NCBI GenBank assembly: GCA_964627795.1
Contig: CAZVLF010000002.1
Location: 1 to 64,000 of the forward strand
From: CANDYO01 sp964627795
Lineage (GTDB): Bacteria > Pseudomonadota > Alphaproteobacteria > Rickettsiales > CANDYO01
DNA: 64,000 nt
Direction: 5' to 3'
Below are positions 18,001 through 26,627 of this stretch, piece after piece. Each line of letters opens with the position of its first letter. Within the stretch, counting starts at the first letter, position 1. The translations under genes were made by a program, and so were the position numbers. The notes beneath the pieces are model-generated. The model was not told where the DNA came from. It made no database searches and worked only from the letters and a program-made list of their open reading frames with translations.

Positions 18001-18080
18001 AAATTCTCAAATGATTTAATATGACCTTCACTTGCAGCATAATGAATAGGATAGTATCCTTCATTATCTGGCTGGTGCAA
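15051..18080 (-). CDS. Large ankyrin-repeat protein, downstream part of a split frame
   Basis: This 1009-residue frame begins at a TTG with no Shine-Dalgarno and is in the same frame as the ORF upstream, separated only by one TAA and three codons. The N-terminal 300 residues carry ankyrin repeats (EGYYPIHYAASEGHIKSFEN, GLYPIHVAIKS and others). The middle is helical and unassigned. The last 180 residues contain hydrophobic stretches that could insert in a membrane. Ankyrin proteins bind host proteins and are common Rickettsiales effectors. It is probably the remainder of one 1304-codon gene, possibly a pseudogene or expressed by readthrough. Confidence 0.75.
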   Translation of the reverse strand: MHQPDNEGYYPIHYAASEGHIKSFENLFEQSKLSTDGISLIEGKTIVHFIVLRDNPKSEKDYSVDFLNYLKERGYDLNQPDSKGLYPIYYTTNLKKINCFSILFDYLLENSHSIPHFPSENLAYLATKIPNGVKVLKYLLDKGHILYKPYRSNEYFHEYEGYYPIHLAVKNGNYEVFEFLHEHMVKNSQTAPKINGQSLAHIAALSPRSYHILNLLDKKKYNLNTKDNQGLYPIHVAIKSFQNREGQENIIGFLYRALQRDRNSNPKLPKNEELLIYAIKNKLSWSVKLLVNKFEFSIDDPAEVDGFSRLPIEVASHHNYILDFSLYERLDIMKFLIEVTKDRNGKYGIFEKIALEGYNLQILQYLIDIKWGLTRVNPILKLTFLDQVIGLTAVNPLGIRLFDGSLIDPVKLKLYMTKKLIQNGAICNYANARKFLKDNQILKKLEDNISLHREKGEVALKSIAGIKSTIKNGKKYDDLVHITKSEETLLKVGAFFTSPNKNNYQIVRKFFGETDKWDFISQEVVSFLSFEDLNILISAGATAPLLFSSKMKIPTGLDLAKLLTRQNFIVKRIPEIIPKLKLSWKNILPFLAKQLKKSINDIQTEISQYTNQNRNFTNYQHLSEQDKITKLLEAISEYYKCKFKVFFVGKESEGYDIGAYNSNNLFQLIFYKDRFLSLESKDSILGKRKIKFLEENDGASEYASRSLSSEKSLTQQVSSGLNYQNSIGTESASAETLKANNMDVYLHTETIYNNSNINIPKIQESLFTTAALNNDIKLDQLLELLNDKDVTEVLIDEVKEIGSKKMVKTLFEPVNIQAQKTIRLEETKDIPNADTSFLPYSGLLDRAITTIPIINIVIDSAYAAYIPTRDNLFKAASSVSYTVAALNGNILASAFIGTLNAAYSVGKGNHLEAAVNGIVSMLLPQLTSKSVTGEQADIFKAIVTSTAIVGFANKVFNIIAEYNSGKLEKLHKAQYKYIQDLLAETYEQLFSSEINNYENISMLYYNTEY

Positions 18081-18089
18081 ATCATAACC

Positions 18090-18965
18090 TTATTCTGTGA
18101 GATAATTTAAGATAGCAGCATTATTCTTTTTACTTTTAGCTGCAATATGAGCAAGATTTTGTGGTATTTCCTTCGAATTATCTTTTAAATACTCAAATAA
18201 TAGTTTAAAAGCATCAAAATGCCCTTCATAGGCAGCTTGATCAATTGGGTATATACCTGAATTATCTTGTTCATGAACGTCAATATCATGGTCAATTAAA
18301 AAATTTAAAATATCTATATTTCCTGAAAAAGCTGCTATACGAGGAAACGTATATTCTTTTTTAGAAAATATATTAGATTTTGGCGGGAGATATTCATAAA
18401 GTAATTCAAAAACATCAAAATGTCCTTTAAATGCAGCATCCTCAATTGCATAATCAAAACATTCATTCCAACAAAAATCTTTTAAATTATAACTAATTTC
18501 AGAAGCATCATTCGGTTCATTTGGATCAAATCCTTCTTTAATTAGAATTTCCACAATATTTTTCTGCCCATGGCGAGCTGCATATTGTAATATATTGTAA
18601 AAATCAATTTTTGGTGTTAATTTCCAAGAATTCTTTTTAAAATATTCTACTACAAATCTAAATGTTTCATAACAATTAAATCTTATTGCACAACTAAGTA
18701 AGTTCTCATCTTGATGTTCAGGTATTATAACTCCTTTTTCAGTAAGATATTTTATAGCTTCAATATCATTATAAAATATTGATATTTTCATAAAAAGCTC
18801 ATATAATTTCTCATCACGTAGCTTATAAAAAGAATCCTCATTTAGCATATATTCAGAAAAATAATCATGAGCAAGTCTTCTTTTTGCTGATTCAGTTAAC
18901 AGGCGATGAAACTCAATTAAATCTTGCTGCTCAATAGCATTAATTATATCTTGATTTTTTTTCAT
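18090..18965 (-). CDS. Ankyrin-repeat protein, upstream part of a split frame
   Basis: The 291-residue product has ankyrin repeats through most of its length, for example FEYLKDNSKEIPQNLAHIAA and SGIYPIDQAAYEGHFDAFKL. It ends in the middle of a repeat (AAILNYLTE, then TAA). The next codons, GYDLHQPDNEGYYPIHYAA, continue the same repeat in the same frame, so the TAA looks like a nonsense mutation. The equivalent place in a later repeat reads FLNYLKERGYDLNQPD, so the stop replaces a basic residue. A promoter lies about 35 bases upstream. Confidence 0.8.
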   Translation of the reverse strand: MKKNQDIINAIEQQDLIEFHRLLTESAKRRLAHDYFSEYMLNEDSFYKLRDEKLYELFMKISIFYNDIEAIKYLTEKGVIIPEHQDENLLSCAIRFNCYETFRFVVEYFKKNSWKLTPKIDFYNILQYAARHGQKNIVEILIKEGFDPNEPNDASEISYNLKDFCWNECFDYAIEDAAFKGHFDVFELLYEYLPPKSNIFSKKEYTFPRIAAFSGNIDILNFLIDHDIDVHEQDNSGIYPIDQAAYEGHFDAFKLLFEYLKDNSKEIPQNLAHIAAKSKKNNAAILNYLTE

Positions 18966-18999
18966 TGTATAAAATTTCTAAAAATTAAATTATGCACAT

Positions 19000-19027
19000 A
19001 TAATATATTAACGAATTAATAAATCAA
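19000..19027 (-). promoter_or_regulatory. Candidate promoter of the ankyrin gene
   Basis: Read on the minus strand, TTGATT, 16 bases and TATTAT form a -35/-10 pair about 35 bases upstream of the ATG at 18965. The -10 lies in a TTAATATATTATA block that recurs upstream of the minus-strand genes at 26950 and 28387. Confidence 0.45.
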
Positions 19028-19577
19028 GCTAGATTTAATAACCACTAATATTACTTCTTCTTTAACATTAAAATTTGCATAAGCCTAAAAAAATACTTAA
19101 AAAGCTATTTTTAACTGTCATACCCTTTAACTATTCTAAAAGAAAAATAAAATCTTTATTTATCGTATATTGTTTACTAAGTTTTATTTAAGTATTAAAT
19201 TCTTTATTATCAAATTTTTTGATGGGTGTCATTTATATTAGTAAAAAAGAGAGTTTGAAAATTTTTATAATTACAATATGAGTAATGAAGATTTTTAAAA
19301 TCTAACCTACGATATATTGTTTTTTCCTATTTTAGGATACAAAATTTTATAAATAAATGAGATTTGTTCGTTTCATTTATTATTAATTAGTTTATTCATT
19401 TAATGGCTAACAAATCAATTATGATTTATAAATATATGTTGGTTATAACTCTCCAATTACACGTTGAATAGAAAAATATTGTGGCTAAGAACATGTATAA
19501 TCATTTTTAGGTAGCATGAGTGATAATGAATGATCTTATTCTAAATCAATACTTATTCTTATAAATATTTTACTAAA
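19028..19577. other. Long intergenic region without a recognised gene
   Basis: About 550 bases between the ankyrin promoter and the symporter stop. It is very AT-rich, and every frame on both strands is interrupted. I see no tRNA, strong hairpin or mobile-element end. It may hold the decayed remains of a gene or the symporter mRNA 3' region. Confidence 0.4.
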
Positions 19578-20789
19578 CTATTTATAATATTTATCTTTAT
19601 TATGTAAGTTTTCTGAATGATCTACACATAAAGTCACTGCAGCATCGCCAGTTATGCTTATAGTAGTTCGCATCATATCAACAATTCTATCAATACCTGC
19701 AATAAGAGCAATACCATCAATTGGTAGACCAATTGAGCCAAGAACCATTGGCAACATTATTATGGTTCCTCCTGGTATTCCTGCTCCACCAATTGAGCCT
19801 ATAGTTCCCATAAATATTATTAAAGCATAATCACTAAACCCAAGAACTTTTCCTGCTGCTTGAGCAAAAAATAAGGTACAAATAGTAATATAAATAGCTA
19901 TACCATTCATATTAATAGATGCGCCTAATGGAAGCACAAAAGAAGAGCTAAATTCAGAAATGCCGAGTTTTTCTTGAGAGACTTTTATTGTGGTTGGAAG
20001 GGAAGCCTTGCTGCTGCTAGTAGAAAAAGCAATGGCTTGATATTCTAAGCTTTTCTTAAAAAATGGTTTTGGGGATAGGCCAGTAAAAACATAGATCATT
20101 AAACCGTAAAATAAATATTGAATTGAAAAGGCTAGATAGGCACAGATAATAAGTTCAATTAAAGTTAATAAAACATCTGTTCCTTGGGTTCCAACTACCC
20201 AAGCCGTTAAAGACATAGCAGCCAGAGGAGACAATTGAATTATAATATGAACCATTTTGAAAACTATGCTTGAAGCTAGCTGAACAATCTCGTTTACTTT
20301 ACGAGATGATGATTTTTCTAATTGATTAATGGTTATTCCTGTAAATAAAGCAAAGAATACCACTTGCAGTATAGAGCCTTGGGCCATTGCTCCAATCGCA
20401 TTATCAGGAACTATATCAAGTAAGCTTTGAATTATTTTATTTATACTTGATATCTCAGGGATTTGCTCATAGTTACTAGCAAAATTAAGAGTTACCTTGC
20501 TTCCAGGTTTTAAAATATTAGCTATACCTAGCCCTAAAAATACTGCAAAAATTGTGGTGCCTATATATGCAAGTGAAGCTTTAAAACCAACGCGGCCTAA
20601 CGCTTTACTATTTGTTGTGCTTGTAATTCCAGCAACAATAGCAAAAAATATTAGAGGAACTATAATCATTTTAATCAAACGAATAAATAGGTCACCTAAT
20701 GGTTTAATAAAAATCACATATTCTTTAAGAGTAAGCCCTAATAAAACCCCTAAAGCTAATCCAATAAGAACCTTTTTCCATAACGCCAT
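19578..20789 (-). CDS. Dicarboxylate/amino acid:cation symporter (DAACS family)
   Basis: This 403-residue membrane protein belongs to the GltP/DctA family, which imports glutamate, aspartate or C4-dicarboxylates with protons or sodium. The re-entrant hairpin 1 motif SSSKASLPTT is near residues 258-267, NMNG of TM7 near 293-296, hairpin 2 GGAGIPGG near 334-341, and the substrate-binding helix DRIVDMMRTTISITGDAA near 367-384. All transport motifs look intact. Substrate cannot be fixed from sequence alone. It would supply host-derived carbon or amino acids. Confidence 0.93.
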   Translation of the reverse strand: MALWKKVLIGLALGVLLGLTLKEYVIFIKPLGDLFIRLIKMIIVPLIFFAIVAGITSTTNSKALGRVGFKASLAYIGTTIFAVFLGLGIANILKPGSKVTLNFASNYEQIPEISSINKIIQSLLDIVPDNAIGAMAQGSILQVVFFALFTGITINQLEKSSSRKVNEIVQLASSIVFKMVHIIIQLSPLAAMSLTAWVVGTQGTDVLLTLIELIICAYLAFSIQYLFYGLMIYVFTGLSPKPFFKKSLEYQAIAFSTSSSKASLPTTIKVSQEKLGISEFSSSFVLPLGASINMNGIAIYITICTLFFAQAAGKVLGFSDYALIIFMGTIGSIGGAGIPGGTIIMLPMVLGSIGLPIDGIALIAGIDRIVDMMRTTISITGDAAVTLCVDHSENLHNKDKYYK

Positions 20790-20854
20790 ATGATTTTATC
20801 CTCATAAAAATAATTTTTGTATATTAATGATTTTAATTGCTTACGGCAATAGCT

Positions 20855-22102
20855 TTATTGTTGGTGAGTATCAACTTCTTCACCTCTTGGATCAAGCTCG
20901 GCAACTACCGGAGTGGTATGAACAGCAACCACAAAGTGATTATGATGAGTGGTTTTTTCTTTTTTTATAGTTTTATAAATTAGAAATAATAACAACCAAG
21001 TGGTAATAATACTAAAATAAAGAGTAAGCCCTTTTGCTCCAAAAAATTTCATGAAGGGAGGCGCACATATAGGCCCTACAATAGATCCCACACCCTCAAT
21101 CATAGATAAACTTTGAGTGGCTGAGACAATATGTGAGCTTTTAAGGCTATCACATACCATGCTTAAAGCTACTGGGTAGAAGGTGAAAGCCATTCCACCA
21201 AAAAGGAAATATATTACAGTAAGTTCTTTAAAAGATAGGTCTTGATATCCAGCTATAATAATGGTTAACGATAACAAAATTAAAACACTACAGACTAAAA
21301 TAAGAACTTTTCTGCGATCAAAATTATCTGATAATAGTCCAATTGGATATTGTAAAATCATTCCACCTAAAATAGTTACAAACATCAAATATGCGGTTTG
21401 GTCTGAATGATTGGTAACTTGTTTAAATAAAAGAGGAAGCAAACTATATGTTGCACTTAAGATTAATCCACTGACCAAACATGTCCAAATACTTCCAGAA
21501 GCAAATTTTGCTAAATTTTTAATGCTAATCATTTCTATATCATGATCTTGATATTTGGTAATTTTATTGTTTGATAATGCAACTGGTATAATTGATAACG
21601 ACAATAAGATAGTTACCACAATAAAAGGAATAGTGCTGGTTACATTGTAGTTATCAAGTAATAACTGACCAAAGGCTTGGGCTGATAAAACAGCAACCAT
21701 ATATAAAGCTAAAATTACTCCTCGATTTTTATTGGTGCTACATTCTAATAGCCAACTCTCAATTGTTATATAAAAGCCCGCAAGAGAAATCCCTGATAAA
21801 AATCTCAATATAAACCATACAAATATATTATCCGTGATGGCATGGATAAGACAAACACAGTTAAATAAACCGATGAAACTGGCAAATACCCGAAGATGAC
21901 CCATCTTTACAATAAATTTGGCAATTTGAAGTGCGCCAAAAACTAAACCTATGTAATATGCAGAGGCAACAATACCAATTGCAAGCTCGCTATGCCCTAA
22001 ATCACCCATCCTAATTGAAATGAAACTATTTAAATATCCATTACCGAGCATAAATAATGCAGTTGAAAGGAGAGGAGCGATAATAGGACTAAATGTTAGC
22101 AT
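20855..22102 (-). CDS. MFS transporter, YcaD-like
   Basis: The 415-residue protein has about 12 hydrophobic segments and the MFS loop motif LLSDNFDRRKVLI between the two halves. The C-terminal tail VHTTPVVAELDPRGEE resembles the cytosolic tail of YcaD-like transporters common in alphaproteobacteria. The substrate is unknown. Its start overlaps the end of the cca gene by 14 bases, implying co-transcription and coupling. Confidence 0.85.
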   Translation of the reverse strand: MLTFSPIIAPLLSTALFMLGNGYLNSFISIRMGDLGHSELAIGIVASAYYIGLVFGALQIAKFIVKMGHLRVFASFIGLFNCVCLIHAITDNIFVWFILRFLSGISLAGFYITIESWLLECSTNKNRGVILALYMVAVLSAQAFGQLLLDNYNVTSTIPFIVVTILLSLSIIPVALSNNKITKYQDHDIEMISIKNLAKFASGSIWTCLVSGLILSATYSLLPLLFKQVTNHSDQTAYLMFVTILGGMILQYPIGLLSDNFDRRKVLILVCSVLILLSLTIIIAGYQDLSFKELTVIYFLFGGMAFTFYPVALSMVCDSLKSSHIVSATQSLSMIEGVGSIVGPICAPPFMKFFGAKGLTLYFSIITTWLLLFLIYKTIKKEKTTHHNHFVVAVHTTPVVAELDPRGEEVDTHQQ

Positions 22103-23255
22103 ATTTTAATGTCTTAATAAATAGTTGTTCTTTTGAAATTTGAAATTCCTTATCATACCAAATTTTTTCTGCTTCTAGAAGCATCTTACCGATCATTGTG
22201 CCAGAAGTAAAATTATGTTGCAATAAATCTCTTCCTGAAATGGGCAATTCTTTTAAATCTAATGAAAATAACTTCTTCAAATCAGTTGTCAATGAATTAT
22301 TATTAAAAATGACACCTTTATTTACAATGTTGTAATATACTACTTCTTTAAAGAAGAGTTTATATATACGCAAAACCTGTTTTAATTGTTTATATTCCCA
22401 AGAAGGAATATCGCTTTTGCTAATTAAAGATAGTAATTCCTTTTCTTCTTTTGTAAAAGAGAGGTCTTCGGTTTTTAAGCCAAGTATAGCAGCATATAAT
22501 ATAGGAAGAGGTTTATAGCCAAAATCCTCTACTACTTGGTTTAAGTGTTGAATTTTATTTGCTAGTCCCTCTATCTTAAAAAGATTTTTTAAAGATTTTT
22601 CCATATAAATAAGAATATTATGAACATTAGGTGAGGTGAAAATTTTAAAGAGTTCTGACTTTATTCTTTCTTTTGATAGATTTTTTAAATTAGAGGAATA
22701 TTTTATCGATGCCTCTAAACCTTCTATATTTATATTTTTAGCAAAATAACTAGAAAAACGAAAAAATCTTAATATTCTTAAATAATCTTCTTTGATTCTT
22801 TCTTCTGCGTTGCCAATAAATTTTACTATACAGTTATTAAGATCTTCTATTCCTCCAAAATAATCATAAAGATTTCCTTCACAATCAGAACTTATAGCGT
22901 TAATTGTAAAGTCTCTTCTAGAGGCGTCTTCTTTCCAGTTTTCCGTAAATTCAACTTTAGCATATCTGCCATCGCAGGAAATATCTTTTCTTAAAGTAGT
23001 TATTTCAATAACTTTAGAAGGAAAGATTACTGAAATAGTTCCAAATTCTTTGCCAACTATATGGTAATTTATTTGGTGCTGTTTTAATTTTTGTTCAATT
23101 TCATTAGGAAGAAGAGGGGTTGCTAGATCAATATCGTGAACTTCTCTTTTAGCTAAAATATCTCTAACACAGCCTCCAACAAAGCGAGCATCCCCTAAAA
23201 TATGACAGAGTTTTATTGCTTCACTGAATTTATTAAGTTGGTTAGCTATATTCAT
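22089..23255 (-). CDS. cca: CCA tRNA nucleotidyltransferase / poly(A) polymerase family
   Basis: Class II nucleotidyltransferase of 388 residues that probably adds or repairs the CCA end of tRNAs. The nucleotidyltransferase signature GGCVRDIL is at residues 27-34 with the metal-binding DID at 41-43. DASRRDFTINAI and RIKEDYLRILRFFRF follow as in the family. Cca and PcnB are hard to tell apart by sequence; the alphaproteobacterial context favours tRNA maturation. Downstream neighbour is the MFS gene, upstream is dusB seven bases away. Confidence 0.9.
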   Translation of the reverse strand: MNIANQLNKFSEAIKLCHILGDARFVGGCVRDILAKREVHDIDLATPLLPNEIEQKLKQHQINYHIVGKEFGTISVIFPSKVIEITTLRKDISCDGRYAKVEFTENWKEDASRRDFTINAISSDCEGNLYDYFGGIEDLNNCIVKFIGNAEERIKEDYLRILRFFRFSSYFAKNINIEGLEASIKYSSNLKNLSKERIKSELFKIFTSPNVHNILIYMEKSLKNLFKIEGLANKIQHLNQVVEDFGYKPLPILYAAILGLKTEDLSFTKEEKELLSLISKSDIPSWEYKQLKQVLRIYKLFFKEVVYYNIVNKGVIFNNNSLTTDLKKLFSLDLKELPISGRDLLQHNFTSGTMIGKMLLEAEKIWYDKEFQISKEQLFIKTLKYANI

Positions 23256-23261
23256 GTTATT

Positions 23262-24236
23262 TTACGGTATAAAAGTTGAGAAAAAATCAGTGACTCTTTT
23301 TTTAACTTCTTCTGGGCTATCAAGCTGATTAACTTTAAATCTAAATTCTGCAGATGATGGAAGTCCTGAACTATACCAACCAATATGCTTTCTTGCCATT
23401 CTAACACCTGATTCTGGACCATAATGTTCAATCATATGATCATAATGTTCAATTATAGCATTTAGTTTTTCTTCTATAGATGGGTCAGGAAGCTTTTCTC
23501 CTGTGGCAAAAAAATGCATAACTTGGTTAATAAACCATGGCTTACCATATGCTCCACGTCCGATCATTACTCCATCTGCACCTGATTCTTCCTTGCATTT
23601 AACAGCGTCTTCAATGGAGTTAATATCTCCATTTGCAATTACAGGAATAGATACTGCATCTTTTACTTTCTTGATAAATTTCCAATCAGCTGTGCCATTA
23701 TAAAGTTGGCATCTTGTGCGTCCATGAATGGTTATCATTTTAATACCTAGATCCTCAGCTATTTTAGCTAAACGAGGAGCATTTAAGCTATTATCATCCC
23801 AACCTTTTCTCATTTTTAAAGTAACAGGAACCTTAACTGCTTTAACTGTAGCTTCTAAAATCTTAGCTGCAAGTTTTTCATCTCTCATTAATGCAGACCC
23901 AGCATTTCCACCAACAACTTTTTTAACAGGACAACCAAAATTTATATCAATTATTGGAGCTCCAAGATCTTCATTAAGTTTTGCTGCTTCTGCCATAACT
24001 TCTGGCTCACATCCTGCTAGTTGAACGGATGTTGTATCTTCAAATTCTGAAATAGCGCATTTTTGAAGTGATTGCCTAGTTTGAATGATCATTGCTCGGC
24101 TAGCAATCATTTCTGAAACAACTAATCCAGCGCCAAATTTTTTCACCAAACGACGAAAAGGCATATCTGTTACCCCAGACATAGGAGCAAGAATTACTGG
24201 AGATTCAATTGTTATATCACCAATTTTTATAGTCAT
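23262..24236 (-). CDS. dusB: tRNA-dihydrouridine synthase
   Basis: FMN-dependent enzyme (324 residues) that reduces uridine in the tRNA D-loop. It has the N-terminal APMSGVTDMPFRR, the catalytic cysteine in NFGCPVKKVVGGNAGS (Cys about 102) and the phosphate-binding GADGVMIGRGAYGKPW. DusB (NifR3-type) is the usual Dus in alphaproteobacteria. It clusters with cca, another tRNA-processing gene. Confidence 0.95.
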   Translation of the reverse strand: MTIKIGDITIESPVILAPMSGVTDMPFRRLVKKFGAGLVVSEMIASRAMIIQTRQSLQKCAISEFEDTTSVQLAGCEPEVMAEAAKLNEDLGAPIIDINFGCPVKKVVGGNAGSALMRDEKLAAKILEATVKAVKVPVTLKMRKGWDDNSLNAPRLAKIAEDLGIKMITIHGRTRCQLYNGTADWKFIKKVKDAVSIPVIANGDINSIEDAVKCKEESGADGVMIGRGAYGKPWFINQVMHFFATGEKLPDPSIEEKLNAIIEHYDHMIEHYGPESGVRMARKHIGWYSSGLPSSAEFRFKVNQLDSPEEVKKRVTDFFSTFIP

Positions 24237-24308
24237 AATATTAATCTGTTAATAAAGCTTGTTGTCAAGTTAACAAAATTTTCTTTAAAATGCAATGTTT
24301 TTAAAAAC

Positions 24309-25151
24309 CTAATCTTTTTTTAAAAGAAAGGCTTTTACTGTGTTTTTTAATAAGCAAGTTACAGTCATTGGTCCAGCACCGCCTGGAACTGGAGAGATAG
24401 CTTTAACATAAGGCAAGGCTGAGTTAAAATCTACATCACCAATGATTTTTTTATTCTGATCATAATTAATTCCAACATCAATAACTATAGATCCTTTCTT
24501 TAGCCATTCTCCTTTAATAGACTTTTCTTTTCCTATAGCAGCCACAACTATGTCTGCTTGAGAGCACAACTCAGGAAGGTTGTTCGTATAAGAATGAGCC
24601 ATAGTAACTGTGCAGTTATTCTGAAGTAAGAGATATGACATAGGTTTTCCAACAATATTTGACCTACCTATAACTAAAGCATTTTTGCCTGCAATTTCTT
24701 CTACTACAGATTTAATTAAAACTAGGCATCCTTGAGGTGTGCAAGGAATAAAACAATCTTGACCTGTAATTAATTTGCCAAAATTTGTTGAAGTAAATCC
24801 ATCAACATCTTTAAGAGGGTCAATTGTATTAATTATGTTGACTGTATTAATCTGCTTAGGCAATGGAAGTTGAACTAGAATACCATCTACTCTATAATCT
24901 TTATTAAGTTGATCAATAACTTTTATAAGATCTTTTTCTTTTATATTTTCGTCTAAATAATATTCAAAAGAATTTATTCCTATTTTTTTACAAGCTGCAA
25001 TTTTATTCTTGATGTAAAGCTTGCTTGCAGGATTATTTCCTACTAATATAACAGCAAGCCCGGGTGACAATTTTTCTTTAATAATTGTTTCCTTTAGCTG
25101 TTCTCTTATATTATTAGCAATTGCTTTGCCATCAATAATTATTGCGCTCAT
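24309..25151 (-). CDS. folD: Methylenetetrahydrofolate dehydrogenase / cyclohydrolase
   Basis: Bifunctional FolD (280 residues) interconverts 5,10-methylene-, methenyl- and 10-formyl-tetrahydrofolate, supplying formyl groups for initiator tRNA. The catalytic YIKNK is at residues 46-50, DGILVQLPLP near 89-98, and the NADP-site PCTPQGCLVLI and VIGRSNIVGKP follow. The near-C-terminal PVPGGAGPMT has Ala where Val is common. The ATG is one base from the stop of the upstream reductase gene. Confidence 0.96.
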   Translation of the reverse strand: MSAIIIDGKAIANNIREQLKETIIKEKLSPGLAVILVGNNPASKLYIKNKIAACKKIGINSFEYYLDENIKEKDLIKVIDQLNKDYRVDGILVQLPLPKQINTVNIINTIDPLKDVDGFTSTNFGKLITGQDCFIPCTPQGCLVLIKSVVEEIAGKNALVIGRSNIVGKPMSYLLLQNNCTVTMAHSYTNNLPELCSQADIVVAAIGKEKSIKGEWLKKGSIVIDVGINYDQNKKIIGDVDFNSALPYVKAISPVPGGAGPMTVTCLLKNTVKAFLLKKD

Positions 25152-26150
25152 CTAAGCTCCAACGCCTTTGGTAGTTGAGTGTTCAAAGTGAAGTAATTCA
25201 CCAGGAAATACTAGAGAATAAATTGCATGGCAGGCGATTGCACATTCACTAAAACCAGTTAAGATAAGTTTCAATTTTCCAGGATAAGAACATATATCTC
25301 CCACGGCAAATATGCCTTCTACATTAGTTTCCATAGTAGCTGGATTAATGCTTAAATGTTTTTTATGGATATCTAGTCCCCAATTTTCAATTGGTCCTAT
25401 ATCCATGGCAAGCCCATAAAATGATAATAAGATATCAGTTTCAATTTCTTTAGAATTTTCTTCTAAATCTTTTACTATAACTTTTTCTAAAGTTCCATTT
25501 TCTCCAACTAACTCATCCAGCTGATAAGGAGTTATAATTTTAATTTTATTTGTTTTAGATAGTTCAAGAAGTTGTTGGTGGCTGTTTGGAGCACAACGAA
25601 ATTTATCACGACGGTGAATTAAAGTTACATCAGCTATTTCAGAAAGGGATAAAGCCCAGTCTACTGCCGAGTCTCCTCCACCTGCTATAGTAATTTTTTT
25701 ACCACGAAAATCTTCTTTGCGCTTTACCATGTAAAAAACGCTTTTTCCTTCATATTGCTCAAGGTTTAAAAGAGGAGGGCGGTTTGGGCCAAAAGCTCCA
25801 GCCCCAGCTGCAATAATAACTGCTTTTGCTTCAATTACGTTTCCTGCACTGGTTTCTAAAATAAAGTTTCCATCTTTTTTGCTTAAATGTTCAACTCTTT
25901 GATTTAAATGAAAGACTGGCTCAAAAGGTTCTATTTGCTGAACTAGATTTTCAATTAAATCTTTAGCTAAAATTTGAGGGAAAGCGGGAATATCATAAAT
26001 AGGTTTTTCAGGGTATAAGCTTATGCATTGCCCTCCAACTGCTTCAAGTGTATCAATAACATGACATTTCATTTTTAGCATTCCAGCTTGAAATACTGAA
26101 AAAAGACCAACTGGCCCTGCTCCAATTATTGCTATATCTGTTTTAATCAT
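25152..26150 (-). CDS. Ferredoxin-NADP reductase, thioredoxin reductase-like
   Basis: The 332-residue flavoprotein has an FAD-binding GAGPVG at residues 10-15 and an NADPH-binding GGGDSAVDWA at 157-166, arranged as in thioredoxin reductase. The redox CxxC of thioredoxin reductase is absent, which places it in the TrxR-like ferredoxin/flavodoxin-NADP reductase family (YumC type). It would move electrons between NADPH and ferredoxin for Fe-S or haem pathways. It abuts folD. Confidence 0.9.
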   Translation of the reverse strand: MIKTDIAIIGAGPVGLFSVFQAGMLKMKCHVIDTLEAVGGQCISLYPEKPIYDIPAFPQILAKDLIENLVQQIEPFEPVFHLNQRVEHLSKKDGNFILETSAGNVIEAKAVIIAAGAGAFGPNRPPLLNLEQYEGKSVFYMVKRKEDFRGKKITIAGGGDSAVDWALSLSEIADVTLIHRRDKFRCAPNSHQQLLELSKTNKIKIITPYQLDELVGENGTLEKVIVKDLEENSKEIETDILLSFYGLAMDIGPIENWGLDIHKKHLSINPATMETNVEGIFAVGDICSYPGKLKLILTGFSECAIACHAIYSLVFPGELLHFEHSTTKGVGA

Positions 26151-26333
26151 AGTAATAAACCTTATAAAAATATTTGAGCAAGTTTACTCAAAACCAATCA
26201 TTAAAATTTGTCAATAGAGTTTACATAAAAAAAATAAACTTACAAGTTTAAGCTTGCCTAGCCGCTCATTTCAATAAATATTTTTTATTTTTAGTATGGA
26301 TAATTACTTTAAGCTTCTTGGCCAAATAATCTT

Positions 26334-26627
26334 TTAATATAACTTGCTATCTAATATATATAGAGTTTCACCAATAGTTGTAGTTTTTATCTCATTATGT
26401 TCAAAATAATACTGACTCAAATTTCCTTCATTCTCAGCGCTTAGAGCTTCTTCAACGGTGGGTTTCCCTGTTTTTAGGGCTTCTACTTGAGAATATTCTA
26501 GGAATTTTAAAGCTTCTTCGACAGTAACCTTTCCTGTTTTTAACGCCATAAATTGTAGGTGATTGTAATTGCTTGGGTAAAATATTGTATGTATAAAAGG
26601 CTTTATATACCTATCATGTTTGCTCAA
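26334..26627 (-). CDS. Short protein with a duplicated ALKTGKxTVEEAL motif (likely 3' part of a frameshifted gene)
   Basis: This 97-residue frame starts at a TTG that overlaps the stop of the upstream ORF. Residues about 28-65 contain a tandem pair of short repeats, ALKTGKVTVEEALKFLEYSQ and ALKTGKPTVEEALSAEN. I do not know its function. A one-base change in the A5 tract at 26639-26643 would fuse it to the upstream ORF, giving FDAYLFYQNYLSKHDRYI across the junction. It is probably not an independent gene. Confidence 0.5.
   Translation of the reverse strand: MSKHDRYIKPFIHTIFYPSNYNHLQFMALKTGKVTVEEALKFLEYSQVEALKTGKPTVEEALSAENEGNLSQYYFEHNEIKTTTIGETLYILDSKLY

Noticed and set aside
24245..24269. 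TTGACA with a possible -10 upstream of dusB
   Set aside because: The -10 match (ATTAAT) is poor and would put the transcript start at the ATG itself.
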